The notes under the pieces are model-generated. The model saw only the letters and a list, made by a program, of their open reading frames with translations. It was not told the origin of the DNA and did no database searches. From assembly GCF_001753245.1 (NCBI RefSeq), contig NZ_CP017415.1, forward strand, positions 1,330,501 to 1,394,500: a stretch of 64,000 nucleotides of DNA, given 5' to 3'. Made by a program: the position numbers and the translations under genes. Positions within the stretch are counted from its first letter, which is position 1. Each line of letters opens with the position of its first letter. This DNA is from Acidihalobacter yilgarnensis. Its GTDB lineage: Bacteria > Pseudomonadota > Gammaproteobacteria > DSM-5130 > Acidihalobacteraceae. Shown here one piece after another: positions 29,614 through 37,295 of this stretch.

Positions 29614-31761
29614 TCAAGTATCCGGGAGCCGCCTGGGTAGCAATATCTGTATATGTGTGCCTTGTGAGGCGGTGCTGCGGCAGGTGATGGTGCCATGCAG
29701 TTTGTCCACGAGCTTTTTGGTGATCGAGAGCCCGAGCCCGGCATGGCCGCTGCCTTTGGTGCTGGAGACGGGTTCGAATAGAGTCGCGAGAACTTGTGGT
29801 GGGAGTCCCGGGCCGTCGTCAATGATCTCAACGCCGACATAAGCCTTGTTGCCGATATAAATGTAGTCGGCGGTCGTGACCGAAATGGTCTGCCCAGTCC
29901 CCAAGGCTTCCGCTGCGTTCTTGAGTAAATTCACCAGTATCTGTTTGACACTGTTACGTGCAACGTCAATTAACGGAATCGAGTCGTCCAGCTTTACGAG
30001 CAGTTGAATATCGCTCGGTGAGATCAGAGTGGGTTTGAGTAGGCTGATCACGTCTCGTACCAGCGCATTGACGTCGGTATATTCGCCGTTTTCGTGCGGG
30101 TCAGCCGCTTCTGTCAGACTGCGGATGATGGCGCCGACCCGGCTGATTTCTTCATCGATGATCCGCAGATCACCAGACACATCTGGGCTGGCATCGGCGA
30201 CGCGGCGGCTGAGTATGCCGAGATAGTTCTTGATGATACTCAATGGATTTTTGACTTCGTGTGCAATGCTGCTCGCCTGCAAATGGTACTCGTCGGCTTG
30301 GGTCTGCAAGGCTTGATTCAGAGATTCCTCGCGTTGCCGGAGGGTCGTAATCGAGTGGCCGAGTTCGCGGGCGAATAGTTCGAGCAGGGAGCGTCTTGAG
30401 GACACGCGCGCCTCATCTTCGGCATTGAGACCGACCAGGACGGCGCCTGTGATTCGCCGTTCAGTCCATAGCGCTAGTATCAGCATTCCCTGTGTGCCGA
30501 GTGAGCCGAGGATTTCCAGGTCGATGACGCTCGCATGGCGATCTTCAACGTGATGGCCCAGTTTCCAGGGATAATGGGTGGCGGTTTGTCCTTCACTGAG
30601 GGCTTGGCCGATCAGGCTCCGGTTTGAGGGCAGTGATAAATTCAATTCATCCCACCCTTCCATCGATGCCGTATTGGCAGCGTATCCTGATGCGGAGCCA
30701 GTCGTGTGATCGACCAAGAAATAGCCGATTCGACCGAGGCCGAAGAGTAGTTGACATGCCAGATTGGAGGCGGCGAGCAAGCTGCGGATGTCATCGTTGT
30801 CAGCGAATTGGCGACGTACCGCAGCGATGACGTTCATATCGCCTACACGCCTCGCCAGTTCAGCAGCCGCTCCGATGGGGTGAGGTGCCGTTTCCGTCAC
30901 GGCTGGGGTGCGGTGATCAATGCCCATTATGCTCGTCGTTTCAAGGGTTTGTGCCGCAGCGGAGGCGTGGAGTTCCTCCAGCAAGCTGGGGATCAGGCCA
31001 AGGGTCCGATCCGCAGCGACCAAGCCGGCAGTCGGTGGCATGCGAGCGTCGGCACTCAGCCGGTTTGCAACCGCGACCAGGCGCACCAGGTGATGGGCCT
31101 CCGTCAAATCATCGGTGCTGGCATGGTGAAATCGGACGGCGTCTTCTAGTATGCCGCGTCGCCCCGCGCGCTGGAGCATTAGCGCCCCTAGGCTCGCGTG
31201 ATCGATGCCGAAAAGGCTGGTTTCATGCTGTGTCAGCCCGTCTGGCTCGTCGGTGGCTCGATTCAGAACCGCGTCATAGCGTTCGGGATCGACCGTGAGT
31301 AGGGCGATTTGGCCGATGCCGCTGAGTAGTCCACCCAGATACGCTTCGTGGGGTGATGGATAACCGCTGAGTTCTGCGAGTTTACTGGCAAGTGTTGCGG
31401 TTAATAGAGCGTCATGCCAGAACTGGTGATGGCGGTGGGAATGTGTGCTAAGCGATTGGTCGACGAACTGGTAGACTGCTGCGGTTAAGGCCAGCGTTCT
31501 CAGGGTATTGACCCCGAGCAGCATCAGGATCTGTTCGAGATTTAGCCGCCGATCAGTCTGGTGCTGCCCGTAGGCTGGGCTGCAGGATAGCACGAGGACG
31601 CGCGCAGAGAGGGCGGCATCCTGACGGACCAGACTGGCAATTTCGTTGATGCTGCGCTCACTGGACTCACAGGCATCCAGCAGGCGAAAAAGAATTTGCG
31701 GCAAGGTGGGCAGACAGGTGATGTCGATCGCATTAATCTGCGGTGTCTGCACACGGTTCAT
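29614..31761 (-). CDS. HDOD-domain sensor histidine kinase
   Basis: A 715-residue protein without membrane segments. An N-terminal HDOD domain (about 10-260, starting LPTLPQILFRLLDA) is followed by a GAF-like region (about 310-470), a dimerization/phospho-acceptor segment with His501 in SSIAHEVKNPLSII, and an HATPase domain with the N box NLLKNAAEAL and G boxes DDGPGLPP and GHAGLGLSI. HDOD is known as a signalling domain of uncertain ligand; joined to a kinase it probably acts as input. The next gene (112 bases on) begins with a receiver domain. Confidence 0.9.
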   Translation of the reverse strand: MNRVQTPQINAIDITCLPTLPQILFRLLDACESSERSINEIASLVRQDAALSARVLVLSCSPAYGQHQTDRRLNLEQILMLLGVNTLRTLALTAAVYQFVDQSLSTHSHRHHQFWHDALLTATLASKLAELSGYPSPHEAYLGGLLSGIGQIALLTVDPERYDAVLNRATDEPDGLTQHETSLFGIDHASLGALMLQRAGRRGILEDAVRFHHASTDDLTEAHHLVRLVAVANRLSADARMPPTAGLVAADRTLGLIPSLLEELHASAAAQTLETTSIMGIDHRTPAVTETAPHPIGAAAELARRVGDMNVIAAVRRQFADNDDIRSLLAASNLACQLLFGLGRIGYFLVDHTTGSASGYAANTASMEGWDELNLSLPSNRSLIGQALSEGQTATHYPWKLGHHVEDRHASVIDLEILGSLGTQGMLILALWTERRITGAVLVGLNAEDEARVSSRRSLLELFARELGHSITTLRQREESLNQALQTQADEYHLQASSIAHEVKNPLSIIKNYLGILSRRVADASPDVSGDLRIIDEEISRVGAIIRSLTEAADPHENGEYTDVNALVRDVISLLKPTLISPSDIQLLVKLDDSIPLIDVARNSVKQILVNLLKNAAEALGTGQTISVTTADYIYIGNKAYVGVEIIDDGPGLPPQVLATLFEPVSSTKGSGHAGLGLSITKKLVDKLHGTITCRSTASQGTHIQILLPRRLPDT

Positions 31762-31882
31762 GTCGCCAAAACCTCGCCGCTTTTGCGGCTAATTATAAAT
31801 TTCGCCCCTAACTGTCCTGATTATATGGCATTTATTGTCGTGTAAGAAGACCAGTCGAATCGGGTTTCCGAAGCCCTGGATT

Positions 31883-32602
31883 TTAGTTGAACCAATTGTC
31901 GCGCCGGCGCTTTGCAATCTTGGGCAGCAGCAGACCGATCAATAGACCACCAAACAATACCCCACTCCCGGCTAGAAACCACTGGACGCCCGTACGCTGG
32001 CTTAGTTCGGCGTTTGCATGGTCGAGCGTCTTGATTCGTTCTTGATTATTTTTTTGCTCTTTAATCAATAGATTGTTCTGTTTCTCTAATGTGATTGCAT
32101 GCTGAGAGGCAATGACAAGTGCGCGGTATTTTTGGTCGAGGGCACTGTAGCTGGCCTGCAGTTGCTGTTTGCTCTGTTGTAGTTGGGACAGCTGGGCCTG
32201 ATTCTGCGAAAGTCCTTGGCGGGTCGTGCCCAATACCTGTTTGGCCTGCGCCAGTTGTTGTTTCATGCCAGCGAGCTGCATGGCTGCAGGTGGTGTGGCC
32301 ATCAGATAGCGACTAAGCACCCAACCCTCCACGCCGGATAGTTGAACTTGGGTATAACCGTTGGCGGTTGTTTTGACCACCGTAACCCGGTCGCCGGTAG
32401 TGAGCATCTTGATTATCTGGTACTGCAGCCCAGGGCCGGAACGCAGCGTGACCTTGATTTGATCCGTGATGTACATCGGGCCGCTGGCGGGCGCAGTGAT
32501 TGAAGTAGCGGTTGGTGGGCTACTCGGCGTCGCAGCCATGGCATCGCTGATGGGTAGAGTTGTGGCGATCAGAAAGCAGATGGTGATCAGGCCGAGGCGC
32601 AT
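31883..32602 (-). CDS. SH3-domain protein, TIGR04211/YgiM type
   Basis: A 239-residue envelope protein. A signal peptide (about 1-23, ending AMAA) is followed by a bacterial SH3 domain (about 45-100: YITDQIKVTLRSGPGLQYQIIKML to GWVLSRYL), a long Gln-rich coiled coil (about 110-200), and a C-terminal membrane helix (VQWFLAGSGVLFGGLLIGLLL) with a basic tail. This is the YgiM plan, anchored in the inner membrane and reaching into the periplasm. Role unknown, probably in the cell wall. It stands alone, upstream of the signalling operon. Confidence 0.85.
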   Translation of the reverse strand: MRLGLITICFLIATTLPISDAMAATPSSPPTATSITAPASGPMYITDQIKVTLRSGPGLQYQIIKMLTTGDRVTVVKTTANGYTQVQLSGVEGWVLSRYLMATPPAAMQLAGMKQQLAQAKQVLGTTRQGLSQNQAQLSQLQQSKQQLQASYSALDQKYRALVIASQHAITLEKQNNLLIKEQKNNQERIKTLDHANAELSQRTGVQWFLAGSGVLFGGLLIGLLLPKIAKRRRDNWFN

Positions 32603-32715
32603 TCAATGTCTCTCCCGGGAGGTTGTGACGTCCGGCAAGTGTTGAAGGTAGAGGACGATACTAGCATAGCCGTTCGTCTGTTTTGGTGATGCCGCTGTGC
32701 TAGAATTCGCCCACC

Positions 32716-32792
32716 GCCCCGGTGGCGCAGCTGGATAGCGCGGCCCCCTCCTAAGGGGCAGGTCACAGGTTCGAATCCTGTCCGGGGCACCA
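32716..32792 (+). tRNA. tRNA-Arg (anticodon CCT), CCA encoded
   Basis: A 77-base cloverleaf can be read: acceptor stem GCCCCGG pairs with CCGGGGC (32782-32788), then ACCA. The D arm is GCGCAGCTGGATAGCGC. The anticodon loop CTCCTAA is closed by CCCC and GGGG, giving anticodon CCT. The T arm is ACAGG-TTCGAATCC-TGT. TAGAAT at 32701-32706 could be the -10 box of its promoter. It is a lone gene, not in a cluster. Confidence 0.95.
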
Positions 32793-32878
32793 TTCACTTC
32801 CCCTGATTTGCCGGCTCGATACGGTTCGCGCGGTGATGGCCGTGTGGTCCGGATCACACGCACTGGGCGCTCTCTGGA

Positions 32879-33568
32879 TCATCGGTGCGGGTTTTCGTGC
32901 CTGGTCTCGTGCCGAAAATAAGCGATCAGAGCGGCAATTTGTGCTTCGTCTAGCGGGTTCTGCAGCGAGATCATCGGTGTGCCGTGAATACCCGTGATCA
33001 TGCGTGCGGCGAATTCACGCGGGTTCATCTTGTGTGCCCAGGTAAACAAATCTGGCGTGGGGAATTCGGACTGCGGATTGTGGTAGCGATGACAGGCTGC
33101 ACAGCGTTCGGCATATAAGCGACCGGCCCAGCGTATTTGATCTGGGGTGGCAGCCGTGCCGTTGATGTCGTGCAGGTACAGTGGGAAGGCGATGGTCAGT
33201 TTTTCGAGCACACGAGAGAACACGTGCCATCGCCTAGCGGTGAACGCACTGCGCAAGGTCTGTATCTGGCCGACCACACGTGTTTCAGCAGCTGCTTCGC
33301 CTTGCAGATAATGTCGCGCCAACAAGGGCAATACGTTCAGATCGGCTTTGATTTTCTGGTGCAAGCCCTGTTGTTCCTTGGGCGGGTACTTGGGTGTGCG
33401 TAGACGTTCGAAATTACCTTTGAGGACGAGTAGTTCGGCTGCGAAATCGCGTGCCTGGACGCCGCTGCGAAGGATGTCGGCATGGGCGGCGCCCAGTATT
33501 ATGGACGCCGCCATGAGCAAGCTCAGGAGCAGCCGGCGTGTGGATACCTCAAGACTTGGGTGAGGCAT
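32879..33568 (-). CDS. Periplasmic monoheme c-type cytochrome
   Basis: A 229-residue exported protein. A signal peptide (residues 1-30, ending GAAHA) precedes a helical region of about 110 residues and a C-terminal cytochrome c domain with one heme motif, CAACH at 156-160. A methionine in HGTPMIS is a likely sixth heme ligand. The ATG at 33568 starts the signal peptide; the longer frame overlaps the upstream gene. It lies 17 bases after the periplasmic rhodanese at the end of the sulfur series, so it may take electrons from sulfur oxidation there. That role is inferred from position. Confidence 0.8.
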   Translation of the reverse strand: MPHPSLEVSTRRLLLSLLMAASIILGAAHADILRSGVQARDFAAELLVLKGNFERLRTPKYPPKEQQGLHQKIKADLNVLPLLARHYLQGEAAAETRVVGQIQTLRSAFTARRWHVFSRVLEKLTIAFPLYLHDINGTAATPDQIRWAGRLYAERCAACHRYHNPQSEFPTPDLFTWAHKMNPREFAARMITGIHGTPMISLQNPLDEAQIAALIAYFRHETRHENPHR

Positions 33569-33585
33569 TCTGGTCGTGCGTATTT

Positions 33586-34536
33586 TCAGTTGGCCTGCGT
33601 GAGTTTGATCTTGGTTTCCATCGGCAGGGCCGGGTTGCTCGACCATTGGGCCATCGATCCGTCGTAGACCTTGGCCTGCTTGTTATGTAACAGCTCATAA
33701 CTCACGAACCAGCCGAGTGAGGCCCAGTGGCCGGTATTGCAGAAATTGATCTGTTCGCCCTGTGTCCCGACGCCGGCTTGTTTGTAAAGCGCCTTGAGCT
33801 GTGCGATCGAGCGAAATTCGCCGCCGTCGTTGACGGTGAACCAACCCTGAGGCAGGTTCGCGGCACCTGGAATGGTACCCGCGCGCTTGTCCATGGGGGG
33901 CTTGGTGACGCCGAGATATTGTGACATGGGACGGTTGTCGACGAGCTGGATTTTGTTCCCCGATTTCATGGCCTGTTCCACTTCGGACTCACTGGCCAGC
34001 AGATTGTGGTCGAGGTGCCCGCTGAACTGTGCGGCGCTCGCGGTTTGCATGCCGCGCTTGATGGGGTACTTACCGGCGACATAGGCCTTGTAACCGCCAT
34101 CCATGATGGAGACGTTTTTGTCGCCTAGTACTTTGAAGGTCCAGAACACGCGTGTAGCGCTGCCCATGTCGAGGGCATTCGTGCCCGCCGAGTAAATCAC
34201 GACATGTGTATGGTTATCGATCCCCAGCCCCCCGATCAGCTTATCGAGCTGCGCCACGGGCGGTAGCATGCCGGGTATGTCTTTTTCCTTGATGCGCCAG
34301 CCGGCCTTGGCGTAATTACTGTAAACGGCGCAGGGGACATGTCCGCTCATGTAGGTGAACTTGTCGCCACCACCGCCGACCGGACTGCGCACGTCGACGA
34401 CCACGATGCCGGGTTTGCAGGTATGGGCGGCGACCCAGGCAGGGCTGACCAAGGGCGGCGACGTATCCTGCGCGCCGAATGCGGCACCGGCCATCGCCAA
34501 CAATGTCGATCCGACTACGATTTTTTTAATGTTCAT
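33586..34536 (-). CDS. Periplasmic tandem-rhodanese sulfurtransferase
   Basis: A 316-residue protein with a signal peptide (about 1-22, ending AAFGA) and two rhodanese domains. The second carries the active-site Cys266 in NFCNTGHWAS; the first has no cysteine at the matching place, as is normal in tandem rhodaneses. It would transfer sulfane sulfur from thiosulfate or a persulfide to a thiol or cyanide in the periplasm. GGAGAG lies 7 bases before the ATG. It sits between small DsrE-like genes and a cytochrome c in the sulfur locus. Confidence 0.9.
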   Translation of the reverse strand: MNIKKIVVGSTLLAMAGAAFGAQDTSPPLVSPAWVAAHTCKPGIVVVDVRSPVGGGGDKFTYMSGHVPCAVYSNYAKAGWRIKEKDIPGMLPPVAQLDKLIGGLGIDNHTHVVIYSAGTNALDMGSATRVFWTFKVLGDKNVSIMDGGYKAYVAGKYPIKRGMQTASAAQFSGHLDHNLLASESEVEQAMKSGNKIQLVDNRPMSQYLGVTKPPMDKRAGTIPGAANLPQGWFTVNDGGEFRSIAQLKALYKQAGVGTQGEQINFCNTGHWASLGWFVSYELLHNKQAKVYDGSMAQWSSNPALPMETKIKLTQAN

Positions 34537-34560
34537 ACGAGACTCTCCAGCGCTGGTGGT

Positions 34561-34743
34561 TCAGATCGTGATGACACGATCCGACGACAGGATTTCGTCC
34601 AGAAGACGATCCCATTGTGCTTCGCTCCGCGCCTCACGCAGATCGCTGCGATGGACGGAATGTGATGATGAGGAATCGGCTAGCGCATCCCGCAGGAAAT
34701 TTTGATCGGGAAACAGACCGGTTTCGAGAATGACGATATTCAT
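34561..34743 (-). CDS. 60-residue protein of the sulfur locus, function unknown
   Basis: A short cytosolic-looking protein: a beta-strand start (MNIVILETG), a polar, Ser/Asp/Glu-rich middle, and the end LLDEILSSDRVITI. There are no cysteines. AGGA lies 8 bases before the ATG, and the gene fits tightly between a DsrE-like gene (27 bases) and the rhodanese gene (24 bases). Its last strand resembles those of the two DsrE-like neighbours (AVLSI, KVISL), so it may be a reduced relative, but I do not recognise a family. Confidence 0.6.
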   Translation of the reverse strand: MNIVILETGLFPDQNFLRDALADSSSSHSVHRSDLREARSEAQWDRLLDEILSSDRVITI

Positions 34744-34770
34744 ATGCGGTTCCTGCTCGCGGGTGTCGTG

Positions 34771-35043
34771 TCAAATGCTCAGTACGGCGTCCGCTTCCAG
34801 GCACATGACCTGGAGTGCGGTGGGCGGCACATACGGCAGATCCGAATCCATCAAGGTGCTCAAGGGTTCGATGTCGGACAGTTCCAGCAGCTCTGCTTGA
34901 GCGCGGTTTTCGGGTGTGTCCTCGACGTCCCGCCCCATGAAGACGAGATTGACCGTATGACCGAAAATGGTCAGGCCTGCGGCCACACGCATCGCCTCGG
35001 TCTGGTCGCGCCGACCGAGCAGTAGGATATTTTTGGTGTTCAT
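34771..35043 (-). CDS. DsrE-like small protein
   Basis: A 90-residue protein with the alternating strand/helix pattern of the DsrE/DsrF fold: KNILLLGRRDQTEAMRVAAGLTIFGHTVNLVFMG at the start and ALQVMCLEADAVLSI at the end, with one cysteine (in VMCLEAD). DsrE/TusD-type proteins carry or hand on sulfur on a cysteine in the cytosol. GGAG precedes the ATG at 35043; the longer frame has no ribosome site. It is 22 bases after another DsrE-like gene. Confidence 0.7.
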   Translation of the reverse strand: MNTKNILLLGRRDQTEAMRVAAGLTIFGHTVNLVFMGRDVEDTPENRAQAELLELSDIEPLSTLMDSDLPYVPPTALQVMCLEADAVLSI

Positions 35044-35065
35044 ATGAAGCGATCTCCGTCGAATG

Positions 35066-35356
35066 TCAGAGGCTGATGACCTTGCTGGCGTCGGCAATCA
35101 TTGCGCTGTGATCGGTCTGGCTGCCGAGCTCGACGGGGCAGGGCGTGCCGTCGCAGTGGCGCAGCCATGAGTGTTCGCATACGACTGCCCGCCCGGCCTC
35201 CGCGACCAGGGTCGCGAGTTCGGGGTCGCGCAATACCGCTACGCCTTCGCCGGTGAAAAAGACGCTCCAGCCCGCGCCACGGCGGCGAGTTGCGCGTAGC
35301 AGGGGAGGCAGCAGCGTTTGCGCATCGCGCGAAGAAACCACGTACATCAGTTCCAT
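35066..35356 (-). CDS. DsrE-like small protein with three cysteines
   Basis: A 96-residue protein starting MELMYVVSSRDAQTLLPPLLRATRRRGAGWSVFF in shortened view, with a DsrE-type strand-helix-strand plan. Its C-terminal half has three cysteines (in VVCEHS, LRHCDG and TPCPVEL) and ends DASKVISL. The ATG at 35356 is preceded by AAGGAAGG and overlaps the upstream gene by 10 bases. A much longer frame (to 36292) is antisense-like and Arg-rich, and was rejected. Probable sulfur carrier, by fold and company. Confidence 0.68.
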   Translation of the reverse strand: MELMYVVSSRDAQTLLPPLLRATRRRGAGWSVFFTGEGVAVLRDPELATLVAEAGRAVVCEHSWLRHCDGTPCPVELGSQTDHSAMIADASKVISL

Positions 35357-36318
35357 GAGACCTTCCTTGTCGTGAGATACAGCGTGGTAAAGGCAATGGC
35401 GCCGCCTGCGAGCCCTGCCAGCAGTGCTACCAGGAACCAGCGCCAAGCGGGGGCGGCTGGATGATCCGTTGTGTGGCCGATCGCCGGACGGGTGGCGTAG
35501 GTTTCGTCCGCGACGGGCAGCGCCGTGTGTGCCGCCCAGGCTCGCCAACCCCCCGGATAGATCCTGACTCTGGCGCCTAAACCAGCGCGTAATGCGGCGA
35601 AATAGGCGATACCGCGCATCGGATCGGCGGCATAGGCGATGGCACCCTCGAGTGCGTCGGCGGATGGGCGGGTGGGTGGGTGTTCGGATAGCGAGTCGGC
35701 AGGTAGCGACTGCGCGCCGGGGATGTGCCCGCCGCGGTAGGCGTCGATACGCATGCCGCGATAGGCATCCAGCCCGCGGCCATCGACAAGCAGCGGTGGA
35801 TTCGGTTGCGACAGCATGCGTGCGAGTTCTTCGCGCCAGACGATCAAGTCTGCGCGCACACGCCCTTCGTAGATGGGATCGGCCACGAGCGAGCGAGGGC
35901 GTCCGCGGGCTTCGCCAATGGTGGGGTCGTGCAGGACGGTGCGCAGCGAGCGTTGCAAAATGAGCACTCGGTGTTGACCGGCGAGATAGAGCACGCCGGC
36001 TACGAAGTCTCGCCGCAATGCGTGGTCGCCCGCGACCAGTACGGTTTCGCGACCGGATAGCCCCAGTGTGCCGAACAGCCACATGATCTGCCTGAAATCG
36101 GGTAGCCGACCATGCGGCCCCAGCAGTTCGCTGGCAGGCAGGCACCGGGCGTCGGGTACGCTCGCATGTTCGCAAACCGCGAGCGGTCTGACGTCGAGGG
36201 TGACGATGGCGGTTTGGTGCAGCAGGCCCAGGTCGTCGGTGTAGGCGAGTCCGTCCGTCGCCCCTGCCGTCAGCGGAGCGATGAGCAGGCATGCGGCGAT
36301 GGCCAGCCGGGGTGTCAC
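35347..36318 (-). CDS. Membrane-anchored rhodanese-fold protein lacking catalytic cysteine
   Basis: About 323 residues. A signal peptide (to about residue 20, TAGATDG) leads two rhodanese-like domains: the first near VTLDVRPLAVCEHASVPDARCLPASELL, the second near LLVDGRGLDAYRGMRIDAYRGGHIPGAQSLPADSL. A C-terminal membrane helix follows (WRWFLVALLAGLAGGAIAF). Where the second domain should have Cys, the sequence reads IAYAADPMRG (Ala); the first domain (VLVAGDHALRRD) has none either. It may bind sulfur compounds or hold partners at the membrane instead of catalysing transfer. The GTG at 36318 has GGAGG upstream; it is 4 bases after the previous stop. Confidence 0.75.
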   Translation of the reverse strand: MTPRLAIAACLLIAPLTAGATDGLAYTDDLGLLHQTAIVTLDVRPLAVCEHASVPDARCLPASELLGPHGRLPDFRQIMWLFGTLGLSGRETVLVAGDHALRRDFVAGVLYLAGQHRVLILQRSLRTVLHDPTIGEARGRPRSLVADPIYEGRVRADLIVWREELARMLSQPNPPLLVDGRGLDAYRGMRIDAYRGGHIPGAQSLPADSLSEHPPTRPSADALEGAIAYAADPMRGIAYFAALRAGLGARVRIYPGGWRAWAAHTALPVADETYATRPAIGHTTDHPAAPAWRWFLVALLAGLAGGAIAFTTLYLTTRKVSWN

Positions 36319-36322
36319 AGGC

Positions 36323-36604
36323 TCAGCAGCCTCCGAACTGCACCGGCGCGGTGCCGTCGGTGAGCGTGGCCGCATGTACCTTGGGCGGGTGCTCGATGTA
36401 ATACTCCATCAATTGCGTCACGCTCATTTGGCCGTGCCGGTGGCCCACGTCGATGGCTTGCTCAAAGGTATCGAGCGGCATCGGGATGGCAGCCTGTTGC
36501 AGGGTATCCGGGGACACCGAGGCGAGCGGCGTCAGCCCAATGGCAAGCCCCAGGCTCACGAGCAAGGTCAGGGCGCAAAAGGTCAGAACCTTGGCGTTGT
36601 TCAT
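36323..36604 (-). CDS. Small exported/membrane protein ending in Gly-Gly-Cys
   Basis: A 93-residue protein. A hydrophobic segment at about 8-26 acts as signal or anchor. A polar middle follows (FEQAIDVGHRHGQMSVTQLMEYYIEHPPKVHAA), and the last residues are PVQFGGC, with Cys93 as the C-terminus. SoxY, the periplasmic sulfur carrier of the Sox system, ends GGCGG and holds substrates on that Cys; a similar arm role here is an analogy, not homology. The other Cys (10) is inside the hydrophobic segment. It lies between small membrane proteins and the rhodanese-fold gene. Confidence 0.7.
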   Translation of the reverse strand: MNNAKVLTFCALTLLVSLGLAIGLTPLASVSPDTLQQAAIPMPLDTFEQAIDVGHRHGQMSVTQLMEYYIEHPPKVHAATLTDGTAPVQFGGC

Positions 36605-36623
36605 CGGTGTGCTCCCGTACGCG

Positions 36624-36716
36624 TTACTTGCCGAATGGGTCTTGGGTGAAGGCCACCCACATGATGTAGAAGGCGACGCAAAACATGCCGATCTGAATCA
36701 GGGTCGAGAGGGTCAT
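36624..36716 (-). CDS. 30-residue single-pass membrane microprotein
   Basis: A short frame with ATG at 36716 and TAA at 36624-36626. The peptide is one membrane helix (about residues 5-22, IQIGMFCVAFYIMWVAF) with a polar end TQDPFGK. GGAG lies about 10 bases upstream, and the gap to the upstream gene is 5 bases, as expected inside an operon. No family recognised. Such peptides often stabilise a membrane complex; the split YeeE transporter or the rhodanese-fold protein are possible partners (inference). Confidence 0.55.
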   Translation of the reverse strand: MTLSTLIQIGMFCVAFYIMWVAFTQDPFGK

Positions 36717-36721
36717 GGCGT

Positions 36722-36931
36722 TTACTCTCCGAGGTAATGGCGCACCAGCGTGTTCACATCGACAGGCTGGCCGGTTACAGGGTTAATGACGGCAGGCGTG
36801 TAGTAGGGCACGCCATAACGTGTGGCCTTGAGGTAGGCCGGCGGGGCCGATGTGATGTAGCCGAGCCCACCCAGGGTCAGCACGCTGGCGATTATCGCCA
36901 GCCCCGACATCTGTATCTGTCCGCGCGTCAT
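36722..36931 (-). CDS. 69-residue membrane protein of the sulfur locus
   Basis: One hydrophobic segment (about residues 9-28, GLAIIASVLTLGGLGYITS) near the N-terminus is followed by a proline-rich soluble tail (YYTPAVINPVTGQPVDVNTLVRHYLGE) that is probably periplasmic. No cysteine. The start at 36931 is one base after the tusA-like stop, showing co-translation. Family unknown. It is one of three small membrane proteins in a row. Confidence 0.65.
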   Translation of the reverse strand: MTRGQIQMSGLAIIASVLTLGGLGYITSAPPAYLKATRYGVPYYTPAVINPVTGQPVDVNTLVRHYLGE

Positions 36932-36932
36932 C

Positions 36933-37238
36933 TCAGTTTCTCCGGATCACGACCTGCCAGCCGCGATCACCCTTGGGCGAGCCGAGCAGGGTGCCGTTGA
37001 GCTCTGGCAACATCGCCAGCACGGCCTCGAAGGAGGTGGGGTTGTCGATTTTCACGCCCACCACTTGCCCGGAAGACGCCTTGCCCAGGGCTTTTTTGGT
37101 CATCAGCTGCGGGCGTGGGCAGGAGTCACCCAAACAATCGACCCATTCGTCGACTGCCACCGAACTGCCGTCTTCGAGCGCCACCGAGGCGGCGCCACTC
37201 GATGCTGCAGCCTGCTTCTTTCCACCGAACAATCCCAT
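36933..37238 (-). CDS. TusA-family sulfur carrier protein
   Basis: A 101-residue protein. A short Gly/Ala/Lys-rich start (about 1-25) is followed by a TusA (SirA-like) domain with the CPxP motif, DSCPRPQL, Cys40. A second cysteine is at 35 (WVDCLGD). TusA proteins carry sulfur as a persulfide on this Cys in the cytosol and are often encoded beside YeeE/YedE transporters, as here. AAGGAG lies 6 bases before the ATG at 37238. It follows the transporter genes by 57 bases. Confidence 0.88.
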   Translation of the reverse strand: MGLFGGKKQAAASSGAASVALEDGSSVAVDEWVDCLGDSCPRPQLMTKKALGKASSGQVVGVKIDNPTSFEAVLAMLPELNGTLLGSPKGDRGWQVVIRRN

Positions 37239-37295
37239 TGCATGCTCCTTGTGTGAAGTGCCATGAGCAAAGGCTCGCGGCACGATCGTGAGTGT

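Noticed and set aside
32587-32863. Minus-strand frames across the tRNA reading GFEPVTCPLGG-like peptide
   Set aside because: This is the antisense of tRNA-Arg, a well-known source of false protein calls.
35066-36292. A 408-codon minus-strand frame
   Set aside because: Only its last 96 codons make sense (DsrE-like gene); the rest is an Arg/His-rich shadow of the rhodanese-fold gene in another frame.
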